Below are positions 51,356-60,872 of a stretch of 64,000 nucleotides of DNA, one piece after another (the stretch's first letter is position 1; every line of letters starts with the position of its first letter). The position numbers and the translations under genes were made by a program. The stretch spans positions 57,016 to 121,015 of the forward strand of contig NZ_SPHO01000020.1 in the NCBI RefSeq assembly GCF_005845215.1. Direction: 5' to 3'. Origin of the DNA: Clostridium sp. 1001271st1 H5. GTDB taxonomy: Bacteria > Bacillota > Clostridia > Lachnospirales > Lachnospiraceae. A model generated the notes under the pieces. That model saw nothing but the letters and a program-made list of their open reading frames with translations, had not been told where the DNA came from and ran no database searches.

Positions 51356-53807
51356 GTCTCCGCCTTCGCGGGTGGAGTGGATTGAAATATTTCCTGCCCT
51401 ATAGATAATGAACACCTTTTTATGTCTCCGCCTTCGCGGGTGGAGTGGATTGAAATCAAGATTTTCATTGCTAAATGGAAAGTATATTAGTCTCCGCCTT
51501 CGCGGGTGGAGTGGATTGAAATATGAGTTCGGCCTCCCATACCTGCCGATAATAGTGTCTCCGCCTTCGCGGGTGGAGTGGATTGAAATACTGGGATATT
51601 CTGGACGGTAATCATACATATTAGTCTCCGCCTTCGCGGGTGGAGTGGATTGAAATAAGCGACAGGCAGAGGAAGATTTTAACGTTGAGTCGTCTCCGCC
51701 TTCGCGGGTGGAGTGGATTGAAATCAATGGGTATTTTGTGCTTGATGAAAAAACAGGGTCTCCGCCTTCGCGGGTGGAGTGGATTGAAATGTATATCTCT
51801 ATCCGATTCCCCTATCTTGGATACCGTCTCCGCCTTCGCGGGTGGAGTGGATTGAAATATTGAATGAAATTAAAATAGAGTTGAATAAATTGTCTCCGCC
51901 TTCGCGGGTGGAGTGGATTGAAATTAAAAAAGTATGTTGATATTTCCCCTGGTCATTCGTCTCCGCCTTCGCGGGTGGAGTGGATTGAAATGTACATATT
52001 GTAACTTTACGGATGAAGAACGGGCGTCTCCGCCTTCGCGGGTGGAGTGGATTGAAATCTCCAGTACATGCCTGGACATATGTGCCCTCAGTTGTCTCCG
52101 CCTTCGCGGGTGGAGTGGATTGAAATAAGGAAAGTGGGGCCGCCGACATAATTAAGAAGCTGTCTCCGCCTTCGCGGGTGGAGTGGATTGAAATTGGAGC
52201 AGTTCCCAGAGACCGGCACGTTTGACCGAGTCTCCGCCTTCGCGGGTGGAGTGGATTGAAATTTTGCGATATCGCAACAGGAGGAAGGGAAGCATGGTCT
52301 CCGCCTTCGCGGGTGGAGTGGATTGAAATGCTGCAGCCAAGTCCACAGAATCAGCAGCGTCCAGTCTCCGCCTTCGCGGGTGGAGTGGATTGAAATTTAT
52401 GGTTCATCGGCGCTTGAGTATGTGAAAGAAGTCTCCGCCCTCGCGGGTGGAGTGGATTGAAATCCTACTCCAGCCTCATCCATGCAGATGACCTTTGTCT
52501 CCGCCCTCGCGGGTGGAGTGGATTGAAATCTACCAGCGCATTGATGGTGGCTTCCTCTACAAGTCTCCGCCCTCGCGGGTGGAGTGGATTGAAATCCGGT
52601 AAGGCTCCATCACAAGGTCTATCCCCTCGTCTCCGCCCTCGCGGGTGGAGTGGATTGAAATGCATCATACCGCTTTCAAGCGACATCGAACCTTCCGTCT
52701 CCGCCCTCGCGGGTGGAGTGGATTGAAATAGCTTTAAGATTCCCTCCTCTGGTTGGACTGAATGTCTCCGCCCTCGCGGGTGGAGTGGATTGAAATGTTG
52801 AAACAGCTTGAATACATACCTGTTGGGAAAGTCTCCGCCCTCGCGGGTGGAGTGGATTGAAATAAAAGTAGGAATGTGCAAGTGCGTGGTTGGTCATGTC
52901 TCCGCCCTCGCGGGTGGAGTGGATTGAAATCCTGATTACTCCATATATCCGGATTGCGATTATGCCGTCTCCGCCCTCGCGGGTGGAGTGGATTGAAATG
53001 CCACACACTGGCTGGAAATGCAAGGGTTGCCGAGTCTCCGCCCTCGCGGGTGGAGTGGATTGAAATCACAATCGTCTGGTCATATGGGACTATAGGCAGG
53101 TCTCCGCCCTCGCGGGTGGAGTGGATTGAAATGATGGCGGACACAGAAAGACTGATTCTTTACGCGTCTCCGCCTTCGCGGGTGGAGTGGATTGAAATTA
53201 AGAAGAGGTGTAAAAACCCTAAGCCCATATCTCGTCTCCGCCCTCGCGGGTGGAGTGGATTGAAATCATGGTTTTATACCCAGGATTCTGAACTTGAAGT
53301 TTGTCTCCGCCCTCGCGGGTGGAGTGGATTGAAATCTTCCATTGGGGTGGGGGTACTGTTGATTTTCATGTCTCCGCCTTCGCGGGTGGAGTGGATTGAA
53401 ATAGAATTACATTTGAAGCATATTGATACTGGCTATCGGTCTCCGCCTTCGCGGGTGGAGTGGATTGAAATGCTTGTATATGCATATATCCCATCTTTCA
53501 TCAGAGTCTCCGCCTTCGCGGGTGGAGTGGATTGAAATCCGGATGCAATGTGGAAAGTGGCCAGTCGCAAAGTCTCCGCCTTCGCGGGTGGAGTGGATTG
53601 AAATTATTGTTAGGGCCAGGAGCTCACCCTCTCGGATTCGTCTCCGCCTTCGCGGGTGGAGTGGATTGAAATGGCAGATGGAAATCATGACTGGATTGTC
53701 AAAGTCGGTCTCCGCCTTCGCGGGTGGAGTGGATTGAAATGTCCATACGCAGATAGGACTGGATGTAGCCACATGTCTCCGCCTTCGCAGGTGGAATGTA
53801 TTGCAAT
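51356..53807 (+). CRISPR. Type I-C CRISPR array, 37 repeats and 36 spacers
   Basis: 33-bp repeats beginning GTCTCCGCC and ending GGAGTGGATTGAAAT, spaced 66-69 bases apart, so spacers are about 33-36 bp. I located 37 repeat starts from 51356 to 53775. Two variants occur: CCTTCG (repeats 1-16, 28, 31-37) and CCCTCG (repeats 17-27, 29, 30). The last repeat (53775-53807) has four changes (GCAGG, GGAATG, TGTATT, GCAAT) and marks the old end. The 3' end ATTGAAAT gives the usual crRNA 5' handle. All spacers look unique; none could be matched to a source by eye. Confidence 0.98.
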
Positions 53808-53932
53808 AGAACAGTACATAGCTGACCTTGCAGCATAGCGGAATAAAATTAATATATAAGAGAATAGTTATTTCAACTGTATTTTGTATACAGTGCACAG
53901 CGGATACTTCCGACTATAAATGCATAACAATA

Positions 53933-53952
53933 AGGTGGGGCAAGCCCCACCT
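53933..53952 (-). terminator. Hairpin after the creatininase-family gene
   Basis: AGGTGGGG (53933-53940) with CCCCACCT (53945-53952), followed on the minus strand by TTATTGTT. The 208 bases 53808-54015 hold nothing else recognisable. Confidence 0.5.
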
Positions 53953-54015
53953 CTGTTAATCTATAAAATGCTGCAAAAGAGTGCTGACAAAAACCCATAT
54001 TTCAGCTGCCCCCCA

Positions 54016-54807
54016 TTAGCCCTTCCACGCCCGAATTTCTCTAAGTCCAGGTACCAGCACTTTGGCGCTGGTTTCCAATATAATCCGTCCCTTTTCCGCA
54101 GTGGCGCCGGACGGATCTCCGCCGATTCCAATGGGTTTGCCGTCCGCTGTCTTCCAGTCCTCGGATACCCATCCAATGGATACATTCCCGTAAGGCTTCA
54201 GCGCTTGATTATCCTTAAATGCATGCGGGATGCCTGCTTCTGAAGTCTCCAGTTTTACCAGAGACGGGTCCACGGCCATGACCATGGAGGTTTCCATTTC
54301 GCCGCCATGAAAATCCCATATATTTCCTTCGGAGATGGTGGCTGTCACATCCGGATGACTAAAGGCCCCGGATGAGAGGATGAAGGGAGATATGCCGAAT
54401 TCGCTGCGGAGTTCCCGGCTTAAGACCTGTACAATGGGGGCGTTTCCTCCGTGGCAAACCAGGAAGGCCAGCTTCTTAAACCCGTGATGGACCAGGCTTG
54501 TGCTGATATCATACAGCATATGGTAATAAGTATCCGGTTTAAACGTGACAGAGCCGCAGAAATTCCTGTGCTCCGTGCTGAGTCCTACGGGAATGACCGG
54601 AAATATCAGCATGGGAAAATCCGGGTCTTCTGCTTCCAATTCCCTGCATATATAGTCCGTCATGGCTTCTGCAATGATATCGTCCGTCCCCAGCGGCGCC
54701 TGGTTGCCGTGCTGCTCCAACGCTCCCAGGGGAATCAGTATAATGGTCTCCTCCTTGTTGACCTGCTCCATTTCTAAACGGGTTAAATCCCGATAATTCC
54801 GAATCAT
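54016..54807 (-). CDS. Creatininase-family metal-dependent amidohydrolase
   Basis: 263 aa. Family motifs with metal ligands: LIPLGALEQHGNQAPLGTDD (Glu, His, Asp), LVCHGGNAPIVQVL, and WDFHGGEMETSMVMAVDPSL (His, Glu). Known members hydrolyse creatinine, act in archaeal riboflavin/F420 synthesis (ArfB, a formamide hydrolase) or mature mycofactocin (MftE). It lies 42 bases after ribU on the same strand with AGGAGG ahead and no terminator between, so it is under the FMN riboswitch. This suggests a role in flavin or flavin-breakdown salvage and not creatinine use; that is inference. Confidence 0.85.
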   Translation of the reverse strand: MIRNYRDLTRLEMEQVNKEETIILIPLGALEQHGNQAPLGTDDIIAEAMTDYICRELEAEDPDFPMLIFPVIPVGLSTEHRNFCGSVTFKPDTYYHMLYDISTSLVHHGFKKLAFLVCHGGNAPIVQVLSRELRSEFGISPFILSSGAFSHPDVTATISEGNIWDFHGGEMETSMVMAVDPSLVKLETSEAGIPHAFKDNQALKPYGNVSIGWVSEDWKTADGKPIGIGGDPSGATAEKGRIILETSAKVLVPGLREIRAWKG

Positions 54808-54849
54808 GTGTATATACCTCCTGATTATTTTTGGTAAGCCGGTTATTCC

Positions 54850-55458
54850 TTATGCCGTTCTTACAGCGGGATAAACCGCCAGAAGACGGGTGTACAGCAG
54901 ATATCCCACAAAGCAGTTGAGCCCCAGTTTAATCAGGTTAAAGGGGATGGTGGCCATGAAGATGAAGGTGGTCAGATCGCTGATGGCCGGATTCACTGCG
55001 GCTACCATAGTAATCACCTGGTTCAGAGGAAGCCCCATGGCCGCTGCATACAGGGGAAGGGTGATGAAGGCATTGCAGAAGCAGGCAAACAGAGTACGGA
55101 TTGGAACACTGACAACCATGGATGCAATGGCTGCACGGCGGGTCTTTCCGCCTCTTTTGTAAACAGTCCATATGGGAATTACAAATAGTGCAACCCCTAT
55201 CAAATTAGCAAATTCCCCTACATACATGGAATTGGTACCCACCGTGATGAGTTTAATTATGATTTTGATGATTTCCACCCAGGCTGCAGAGACAGGCCCC
55301 ATGAGAAACAGGGCGATGATGGAGGGGACATCACTGAAGTCAATCTTGTAAAAGGGCGGCATCATGGGAACGGAAAATTCCAGGGACATGAGGGCGCCGG
55401 CAACCGCAGCCAGCATACCGGTGTAGATAAGTTTCTGAATACTCCATTTTGTTTTCAT
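54850..55458 (-). CDS. ribU: Riboflavin ECF transporter S component (RibU-like)
   Basis: 202 aa, six membrane segments. Binds riboflavin and works with a shared ECF module (EcfA, EcfA', EcfT) encoded elsewhere. The N-terminal helix TKWSIQKLIYTGMLAAVAGA and YKIDFSDVPSIIALFLMGPV are typical of RibU. Start at 55458 with AAGGAGG ahead; a longer frame up to 55668 runs through the riboswitch and is rejected. The FMN riboswitch upstream supports the substrate. Confidence 0.93.
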   Translation of the reverse strand: MKTKWSIQKLIYTGMLAAVAGALMSLEFSVPMMPPFYKIDFSDVPSIIALFLMGPVSAAWVEIIKIIIKLITVGTNSMYVGEFANLIGVALFVIPIWTVYKRGGKTRRAAIASMVVSVPIRTLFACFCNAFITLPLYAAAMGLPLNQVITMVAAVNPAISDLTTFIFMATIPFNLIKLGLNCFVGYLLYTRLLAVYPAVRTA

Positions 55459-55521
55459 AGCAAAACCTCCTTGATAAATGCTTATTATACGGTGATTCAG
55501 CAATGAATGAAGTTCCAGGTA

Positions 55522-55556
55522 ACAAAAAATCTCAGGTTCCGGGGAACCTGAGATTA
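55522..55556 (-). terminator. Expression-platform terminator of the FMN riboswitch
   Basis: On the minus strand, AATCTCAGGTTCC / GGAACCTGAGATT form a 13-bp stem (55555-55543 with 55540-55528), then TTTTGTT. It lies between aptamer and ribU: FMN binding should favour termination. Confidence 0.85.
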
Positions 55557-55610
55557 ACTTCATGGTCAATATAAATAAAAGGGAATGCCTGTTACTTATA
55601 TGAACAAAAT

Positions 55611-55733
55611 TGTCTTCTCTCATCCAGACTATACTGTCGGTTTTGGAATCACACCAAATCAGCCGCATGCAGCGGGTCGCGGACTATACCGCCGGTAGGG
55701 AATCACACCCTGCCCCGAAGAACCTATTCATTT
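55611..55733 (-). promoter_or_regulatory. FMN riboswitch (RFN element)
   Basis: Read on the minus strand, the conserved RFN blocks appear in order: CAGGGTGTGATTCCCTACC, GGCGGTATAGTCCGCGA, GATTTGGTGTGATTCC, CCGACAGTATAGTCTGGATG and AGAGAAGAC. Controls ribU and the downstream creatininase-family gene. Confidence 0.95.
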
Positions 55734-55747
55734 GCTTTTCTCATTTA

Positions 55748-55776
55748 AAATTATCACAAATAACATTGGCTGTCAA
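55748..55776 (-). promoter_or_regulatory. Promoter of the FMN riboswitch operon
   Basis: Minus strand TTGACA (55776-55771), 17 bases, TAATTT (55753-55748), just upstream of the aptamer. Confidence 0.75.
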
Positions 55777-55874
55777 CAGCAAAAGATGCAGTTTTTTGTT
55801 GCTTTTTTTACGATTTTGTTGATAATAGATATAGACGCATTTTTAAGGCTGATTCTGGCATATGAAAGGCAGAT

Positions 55875-55903
55875 TTGACAGGGGAATCGACTTCCGATAT
55901 ACT
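55875..55903 (+). promoter_or_regulatory. Promoter of dgt
   Basis: TTGACA (55875-55880), 17 bases, TATACT (55898-55903), 110 bases before the dgt start. Confidence 0.75.
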
Positions 55904-56012
55904 AGAATGAAATGTATCCCGTTTTTTGGCCTGTCTGCAGTTGGATTTTCCAGCTGGGACGGATGGTTTGTAAAGGACAGGACCCTGGCGGGAAACCAAT
56001 AAGGAGGTAAGT

Positions 56013-57419
56013 ATGGATTGGCAGACACTGCTTTGCGACGACCGCATCCGCAGCTACAGGAAACAGTCCTCCACGGACCTGCGGACGGAGTTTGAGAAAG
56101 ATTATCACCGGATTATTGGCAGTGCATCCTTCCGGCGCCTCCAGGATAAGACCCAGGTGTTTCCTCTGGACAGAAGTGATTTCATCCGTACCAGGCTGAC
56201 CCATTCCCTGGAGGTATCATCCCTGGCCAAGTCCCTGGGACAAAACATATCGGAGAGCATCCGTACGATTATCAGGGATGAAACGTTTACGCCTGAGCAT
56301 AAGGCGGCGGTGTGTGATATTCTCCAGTGTGCCGGATTGATTCATGATATTGGGAATCCTCCCTTTGGCCACTTTGGGGAGACAGCCATCCAGGATTGGT
56401 TTAAGAAGAATCTTGAGCAGCTTACTTTTAAAGGGAGAAAGCTTTCAGAGATTCTAAAGCCTCAGATGGTACAGGACTTTTGCCATTTTGAGGGCAATAC
56501 CCAGGCATTCAGGGTGGTGACCAGGCTCCATTTCCTGGTGGATGAGCATGGCATGAACTTGACAAAAGCGCTTCTGGGAACTATTATCAAGTATCCGGTA
56601 TCTTCCCTGGAAATTAATAAGGACAGCGGCGATATCCGTACTAAGAAGATGGGATATTTCCATGGAGACAGGGAGAACTTCCGGGATGTGCAGGCGTCAA
56701 CGGGAACATTGGGAAAAAGACATCCGCTGGCATTCATATTAGAAGCAGCAGATGATATTGCCTATAAGACAGCAGATATTGAGGATGCGGTTAAGAAGGG
56801 CTGCATTTCTTATGAACGCCTTTTGGCGGAGTTAAAGGGGTATAAGGCCGGAAACCAGACAGAGCACTATATCCAGATTGTGTCATGGCTGGAGGATAAG
56901 TATGAAAAGGCCGTGAGAAAGGAATATGACAGGCCGGACCAATATGCAGTGCAGAACTGGATTATCAGTGTCCAGGGCCAGATGATTTCAGGGGTTACGG
57001 AATGTTTTGCCGGCAACTATGATTCCATTATGGAAGGTACCTATACCTGTGACCTTTTTGCAGGCACGGATGTGGAGCTGCTGATGGAGGCGCTGGGAGA
57101 TATTGCATTCCGGTATGCCTTTTGTACCAGACCTATCCTTAAGCTGGAGATAGCGGCACAGACAATATTCAACTTTCTTTTGGACCGGTTTGTTGACGCT
57201 GTGATACCCTACGATACGGACCTTCCCATGACCCAGGTACAGAAAAAGCTGGTTTCCCTTATATCGGACAATTATAAGATGATATATTCCCTCTGTGCCA
57301 GGGACAAGGACGATGAGGAACGGCTGTATCTGCGGCTGCTTCTGGTGACTGACTATATCTGCGGCATGACAGACACCTTTGCCAAGGATATGTATCAGGA
57401 GCTTAATGGAATCCGTTAG
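56013..57419 (+). CDS. dgt: Deoxyguanosinetriphosphate triphosphohydrolase-like protein
   Basis: 468 aa HD-domain dNTPase, releasing triphosphate from dGTP or other dNTPs. RSYRKQSSTDLRTEFEKDYH and HRIIGSASFRRLQDKTQVFP form the N-terminal signature; RLTHSLEV and LIHDIGNPPFGHFGE hold the H..HD metal ligands; the last Asp is in ADDIAYKTADIEDAV. AAGGAGG before the ATG. The family controls dNTP pools and can limit phage growth, though nothing here ties it to the CRISPR locus. Confidence 0.92.
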   Translation: MDWQTLLCDDRIRSYRKQSSTDLRTEFEKDYHRIIGSASFRRLQDKTQVFPLDRSDFIRTRLTHSLEVSSLAKSLGQNISESIRTIIRDETFTPEHKAAVCDILQCAGLIHDIGNPPFGHFGETAIQDWFKKNLEQLTFKGRKLSEILKPQMVQDFCHFEGNTQAFRVVTRLHFLVDEHGMNLTKALLGTIIKYPVSSLEINKDSGDIRTKKMGYFHGDRENFRDVQASTGTLGKRHPLAFILEAADDIAYKTADIEDAVKKGCISYERLLAELKGYKAGNQTEHYIQIVSWLEDKYEKAVRKEYDRPDQYAVQNWIISVQGQMISGVTECFAGNYDSIMEGTYTCDLFAGTDVELLMEALGDIAFRYAFCTRPILKLEIAAQTIFNFLLDRFVDAVIPYDTDLPMTQVQKKLVSLISDNYKMIYSLCARDKDDEERLYLRLLLVTDYICGMTDTFAKDMYQELNGIR

Positions 57420-57487
57420 AAGGCAGGAGGCGTCTGAAACAGGTATTCCGGCAAGGACGCGGTTTAAAATAGCCGGATGGAGGTCTA

Positions 57488-57874
57488 ATGGACAGTGGAA
57501 ATAAATTCAGGGCAAGATGTGGATATCTGGCTGTGGGTATTGTTGTATTTTTGATTGAGTTAATTATCGCCCTGTATGTTCACGACCATATCATCAGACC
57601 CTATATAGGGGACATGCTGGTGGTGGTGCCGGTGTACTGTTTTGTCAGGGTGTTCTTACCTGGAGGCATAAAGCGGCTGCCGCTGTATGTGTTTCTCTTT
57701 GCAGCCTGTGTGGAGGTACTGCAGTTTTTCCGCCTGGTTGAGATACTGGGGCTTGAGGGAAATGCCGCGGCCAGGATTATCCTGGGTTCAGTCTTCGACT
57801 GGAAGGATATTGCCTGTTACGGCGCAGGATGCCTGCTTATACAAATATTTGAAATTCGAAGGAGGGCCTTATGA
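57488..57874 (+). CDS. DUF2809-like small membrane protein
   Basis: 128 aa with four hydrophobic segments: VGIVVFLIELIIALYV, GDMLVVVPVYCFVRVFLPGG, the helix around LYVFLFAACVEVLQFF, and GYGAGCLLIQIF-like (CYGAGCLLIQIFEI). VEVLQFF and the late DWKDIACYGAGC resemble DUF2809/VanZ-like proteins. Function unknown. GGAGG before the ATG; the stop overlaps the next gene by four bases. Confidence 0.75.
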   Translation: MDSGNKFRARCGYLAVGIVVFLIELIIALYVHDHIIRPYIGDMLVVVPVYCFVRVFLPGGIKRLPLYVFLFAACVEVLQFFRLVEILGLEGNAAARIILGSVFDWKDIACYGAGCLLIQIFEIRRRAL

Positions 57875-59589
57875 AAGGTTATCAGTTGAAAATTACCATA
57901 AAAGGCAGTAAACCGCCTATATGGAGACGCGTGGTGGTGCCGGAGCAGTTTACGTTTTACCAGCTTCATCAGGTGATTCAGGAGGCCTTTGGCTGGTGCG
58001 ATTACCATTTGCACGAGTTTGAGTTTAAGAAACTGGGGCTGCTTGTAAGGGACCTGGAAGAGGAAGACGATTTTGCGGAGCTTTGCAGCAGTGAGGTGCT
58101 GGAGGAAGGAACACCTATTAGAACCCTCATAACAGAGAACCCTCGTTTTGTATATATCTATGACTTTGGGGACGCATGGGAACACCAGATTCTCATGGAG
58201 AAGGAAGTGGAGTATGAGGGCAGTCTTCCCCAGGTGTTAAAATATAAGGGGGACAATATTCCGGAGGACTGCGGCGGCATAGGCGGTTACTATGACCTGC
58301 TGGACCAGCTGTCTGACCCTGAGGCAGAGGAACATGACATGATGGAAAACTGGGCCCGCCAGCAGGGAATGGGCGAGTATGACCTGGATGCAGTTAATGC
58401 CAGGTTGAAGGCAAATCCGGCATTTAAACAGGAGGCAGCAGGAAACGGACAGCAGGATGCAGCCCGGCAGCAGAAGACAGCGGGGCAGCAGAAGACAGCG
58501 GGGCAGCAGAAGGCCGGTAAGCAGGAATCTCTAAAACCCGCACCTCCAAAGACCGCACCGCAGGCAGTCCATAGTCTGGAGGACCTTTTCTCCAGATTTG
58601 AAAAGGCTGAGCTTCTGCGCATTGCCAGGGTACACCATATTGGAGGCTGCGATGAGCTGGGAAAGAATAAGCTGGCCCCTGCACTGGCAGCTGCCCTGCT
58701 GGATACGCAGCGCATGGCGGGTTTCTTCGGTACCTTAAGCGATGAGGGTGCGGCGGAGTTTGAAAAAGCTGCCGCAGCCGGAGGTATGGAATACCAGGGA
58801 GACCTGGATGCTCTCAGATTTCTGCATTACGGCGGTTACTGCGGATTTACCAGCATGGGAACAGCAGTTGTTCCGTCAGATGTGGCAAAAGCGTACTATG
58901 AGCTGGATACGGAGAAATTCCAGTCTGAGCGTCATTACCGCAGCCAGGTGTGGGCTTGCTGTAAGGCAGCGGTCTACCTTTACGGCGCTGCGGATGCAGG
59001 TCAGGTGGAGACAATCTGCAAAGCGGCTGGCTGTGAGGCAAAAGCCGGTGATATTACCCGTCTTTACCAGGAGATGAAAGGAATCTGGACTGATTTTGCT
59101 TATTGGAACGGCCGGTTTATTGACTGGGAACTGGTTCAGGGAGACAGCTATAAAGATGTTTTGAATTATCAGAGAGGCAAGGAGTTCTATGTGCCCAATG
59201 CCGCACAGGTAAAGGAGATTGCCAGAACAGGTGCAGTGGAGCTTAAAAAGCATATCCGGCCATTGAAGGCATTTTTCCTGGCCATGGTGGGCTGCGACGA
59301 GGAGACTGCCCAGGTGGCAGCGTCCTCCATTCATCATCATGTAAGACTGGGGACAACGCCCAAAGTAGTAGAAGATATCATGGAGCATTTTGGACTGAAC
59401 CTGGATTCACAGGAAAAGATGAATGGATTCGATGAAATCATGGAACAGGTATGGAGGGAAACCAGGACGGTTGGCGGCTGTGGCTACAGCCGGGCGGAGC
59501 TGGATGCCAAGACAGCCCGGATTGACCCGGATGCGCCCTGTCCCTGCGGCAGCGGTAAGCGCTACCGCCAGTGCTGCGGCCGGAAATAA
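57871..59589 (+). CDS. PRiA4_ORF3-domain protein with C-terminal SEC-C motif
   Basis: 572 aa. Residues 1-170: a plasmid pRiA4b ORF-3-like domain (YQLKITIKGSKPPIWRRVVV, FGWCDYHLHEFEF, FVYIYDFGDAWEH). About 185-215: low-complexity linker with QQKTAG units repeated (tandem 18-bp DNA repeats near 58470-58510). 225-540: helical region of unknown fold. C-terminus: SEC-C zinc motif PCPCGSGKRYRQCCG. The biochemical role is not known. Co-translated with the DUF2809-like gene and followed by a DUF3006-like gene. Confidence 0.85.
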   Translation: MKGYQLKITIKGSKPPIWRRVVVPEQFTFYQLHQVIQEAFGWCDYHLHEFEFKKLGLLVRDLEEEDDFAELCSSEVLEEGTPIRTLITENPRFVYIYDFGDAWEHQILMEKEVEYEGSLPQVLKYKGDNIPEDCGGIGGYYDLLDQLSDPEAEEHDMMENWARQQGMGEYDLDAVNARLKANPAFKQEAAGNGQQDAARQQKTAGQQKTAGQQKAGKQESLKPAPPKTAPQAVHSLEDLFSRFEKAELLRIARVHHIGGCDELGKNKLAPALAAALLDTQRMAGFFGTLSDEGAAEFEKAAAAGGMEYQGDLDALRFLHYGGYCGFTSMGTAVVPSDVAKAYYELDTEKFQSERHYRSQVWACCKAAVYLYGAADAGQVETICKAAGCEAKAGDITRLYQEMKGIWTDFAYWNGRFIDWELVQGDSYKDVLNYQRGKEFYVPNAAQVKEIARTGAVELKKHIRPLKAFFLAMVGCDEETAQVAASSIHHHVRLGTTPKVVEDIMEHFGLNLDSQEKMNGFDEIMEQVWRETRTVGGCGYSRAELDAKTARIDPDAPCPCGSGKRYRQCCGRK

Positions 59590-59611
59590 AAAGCGGAGGT
59601 GTGAAGCAGCC

Positions 59612-59785
59612 ATGTTTGAACGTGTGGATTACAGAGTGGAACGGATTGACGGGGATTACGCCTATCTGAAGCGGGCGGATGCTCCGGATGACGATGAGAA
59701 ATGCGTTGCCAGGGCTCTTCTGCCTGATGGTATCAACGAGGGCAGCAGGCTGGCGTATGAGATGCTGGAGTATACGCTTCTGTAA
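59612..59785 (+). CDS. DUF3006-like small protein
   Basis: 57 aa, MFERVDYRVERIDGDYAYLK onwards, with a central LLPDGINEGSRL; this is the pattern of DUF3006 (a small beta-strand domain: short polar segment, then a P-x-G-x-x-EG-x turn). GGAGGTG lies 11 bases before the ATG. It follows the SEC-C protein by 22 bases, so the two share a transcript. Function unknown. Confidence 0.65.
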   Translation: MFERVDYRVERIDGDYAYLKRADAPDDDEKCVARALLPDGINEGSRLAYEMLEYTLL

Positions 59786-59824
59786 CATGCCGGAGCGGTT
59801 GCGGCGATATGGATAAGAGGCAGT

Positions 59825-60754
59825 ATGGATAAGAAGACAGAACGTCTGGTCGGTGTGGCCAGAATGTATTACGAGCAGGACAGGACCCAGAATGAGATTG
59901 CAGGCAGATACGGCATATCCCGCCCCATGGTCAGCAAGCTTTTGAAGGAGGCGCGGGACAGAGGCATTGTGTCCATCCGTATATGCGCCCCGCAGGAGGA
60001 ATCCGGCAGCCCATTGTCCCTCATGGAGCTGGTGGGGCGTTGCTTCGGGATTTACGATGGTGTGGCTGTGCCTGACGGACCCAATGACCAGACCACCAAT
60101 GAGGCGGTGGCAGAGGCAGCTATCACCTGTCTGGCGGAGCTGGGAGGCTCCAGCCTGGGCATTGGATGGGGCCATATCATAGGGGATGTGGTAAAGCAGA
60201 TGGAGCAGAGGGAAAAGCTGGTGCCAATAGGGAACTTTGTCTGCCCCCTCATAGGAAACGGCGGTGTGGGACTTAAGAATTACCATTCCAACGAGCTGGT
60301 GCGTTCCATTGCAGAGCACAGCGGGGCCCAGCCCAGATTTATCTATTCTCCGGCCTGTGTTCTTTCTGAGCAGGAGCTGAAACTGACAAAGGAGCTGGAC
60401 ACCTATCGTGAGATATATGGTGTGTGGGAAAAATTGGATGTGGCCCTGGTCAATATCGGGAATTTTCCTTCTGTTCCGGATTTCGCGTCGGAGGCCAGAT
60501 ATGGGGACCTGCTCATACGCCATAAGGCAGTGGGACGTATCCTGAATTATTTCATGGACAGCGAGGGACATATCATCCGGTCGGATACGGATTACGCCAT
60601 CCAGATTCCGCTGGAACTTCTGTCCAGAACAAGGCATGTGGTGGGAATCTGCTCAGCCAATACCAGTCCCAAGGCATTCAGGGGAGCTTTGAAGACTGGT
60701 TACATGAAACATTTTATTGCGCCTGAGCATGTGGTCAGGGAAGCGCTGGAATGA
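59825..60754 (+). CDS. SorC/DeoR-family sugar-responsive regulator
   Basis: 309 aa. N-terminal HTH: LVGVARMYYEQDRTQNEIAG followed by RYGISRPMVSKLLKEARDRG; the C-terminal sugar-phosphate-binding domain (LGGSSLGIGWGHIIGDVV, then VGLKNYHSNELVRSIAE and IGNFP) has the NagB-like fold. Effectors of SorC proteins are phosphorylated sugars. It is followed by the dhaL-dhaK-VOC-aldolase operon, and the palindromes at 60851 and 61012 are candidate operators. The ribosome site is weak (AAGAGGCAG). Confidence 0.9.
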   Translation: MDKKTERLVGVARMYYEQDRTQNEIAGRYGISRPMVSKLLKEARDRGIVSIRICAPQEESGSPLSLMELVGRCFGIYDGVAVPDGPNDQTTNEAVAEAAITCLAELGGSSLGIGWGHIIGDVVKQMEQREKLVPIGNFVCPLIGNGGVGLKNYHSNELVRSIAEHSGAQPRFIYSPACVLSEQELKLTKELDTYREIYGVWEKLDVALVNIGNFPSVPDFASEARYGDLLIRHKAVGRILNYFMDSEGHIIRSDTDYAIQIPLELLSRTRHVVGICSANTSPKAFRGALKTGYMKHFIAPEHVVREALE

Positions 60755-60799
60755 GGCGGGGACAGATAAGAACATGGGCCGGATATGCCCTACCCCTTC

Positions 60800-60853
60800 A
60801 ATATAATGTTAATGTCAGTGGAATATAATGTAAAAGCCAATAGAATATAAAGT
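60800..60853 (+). repeat. Three AATATAAWGT motifs, 22 bp apart
   Basis: AATATAATGT at 60800 and 60822 and AATATAAAGT at 60844, spaced exactly 22 bases (about two helical turns); the third runs into the palindrome at 60851. Confidence 0.6.
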
Positions 60854-60866
60854 TACATATGTAACT
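60851..60866. promoter_or_regulatory. Perfect 16-bp palindrome, candidate SorC operator
   Basis: AGTTACATATGTAACT. A near copy, GTTACATATGTTAC, lies at 61012-61025 over the dhaL start codon. Confidence 0.65.
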
Positions 60867-60872
60867 CGAAAT

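Noticed and set aside
51064..53898. Many open frames on both strands through the CRISPR array
   Set aside because: They are the repeat unit read in frame (stretches such as ISIHSTREGGD); no starts with ribosome sites.
55459..55668. 70-residue N-terminal extension of RibU
   Set aside because: It is the riboswitch leader read in frame; ATG 55458 has AAGGAGG and gives a normal RibU N-terminus.
56013..57419. dGTPase as part of a defence island with CRISPR-Cas
   Set aside because: Separated from the array by an unrelated flavin operon, has its own promoter, and is a common housekeeping gene.
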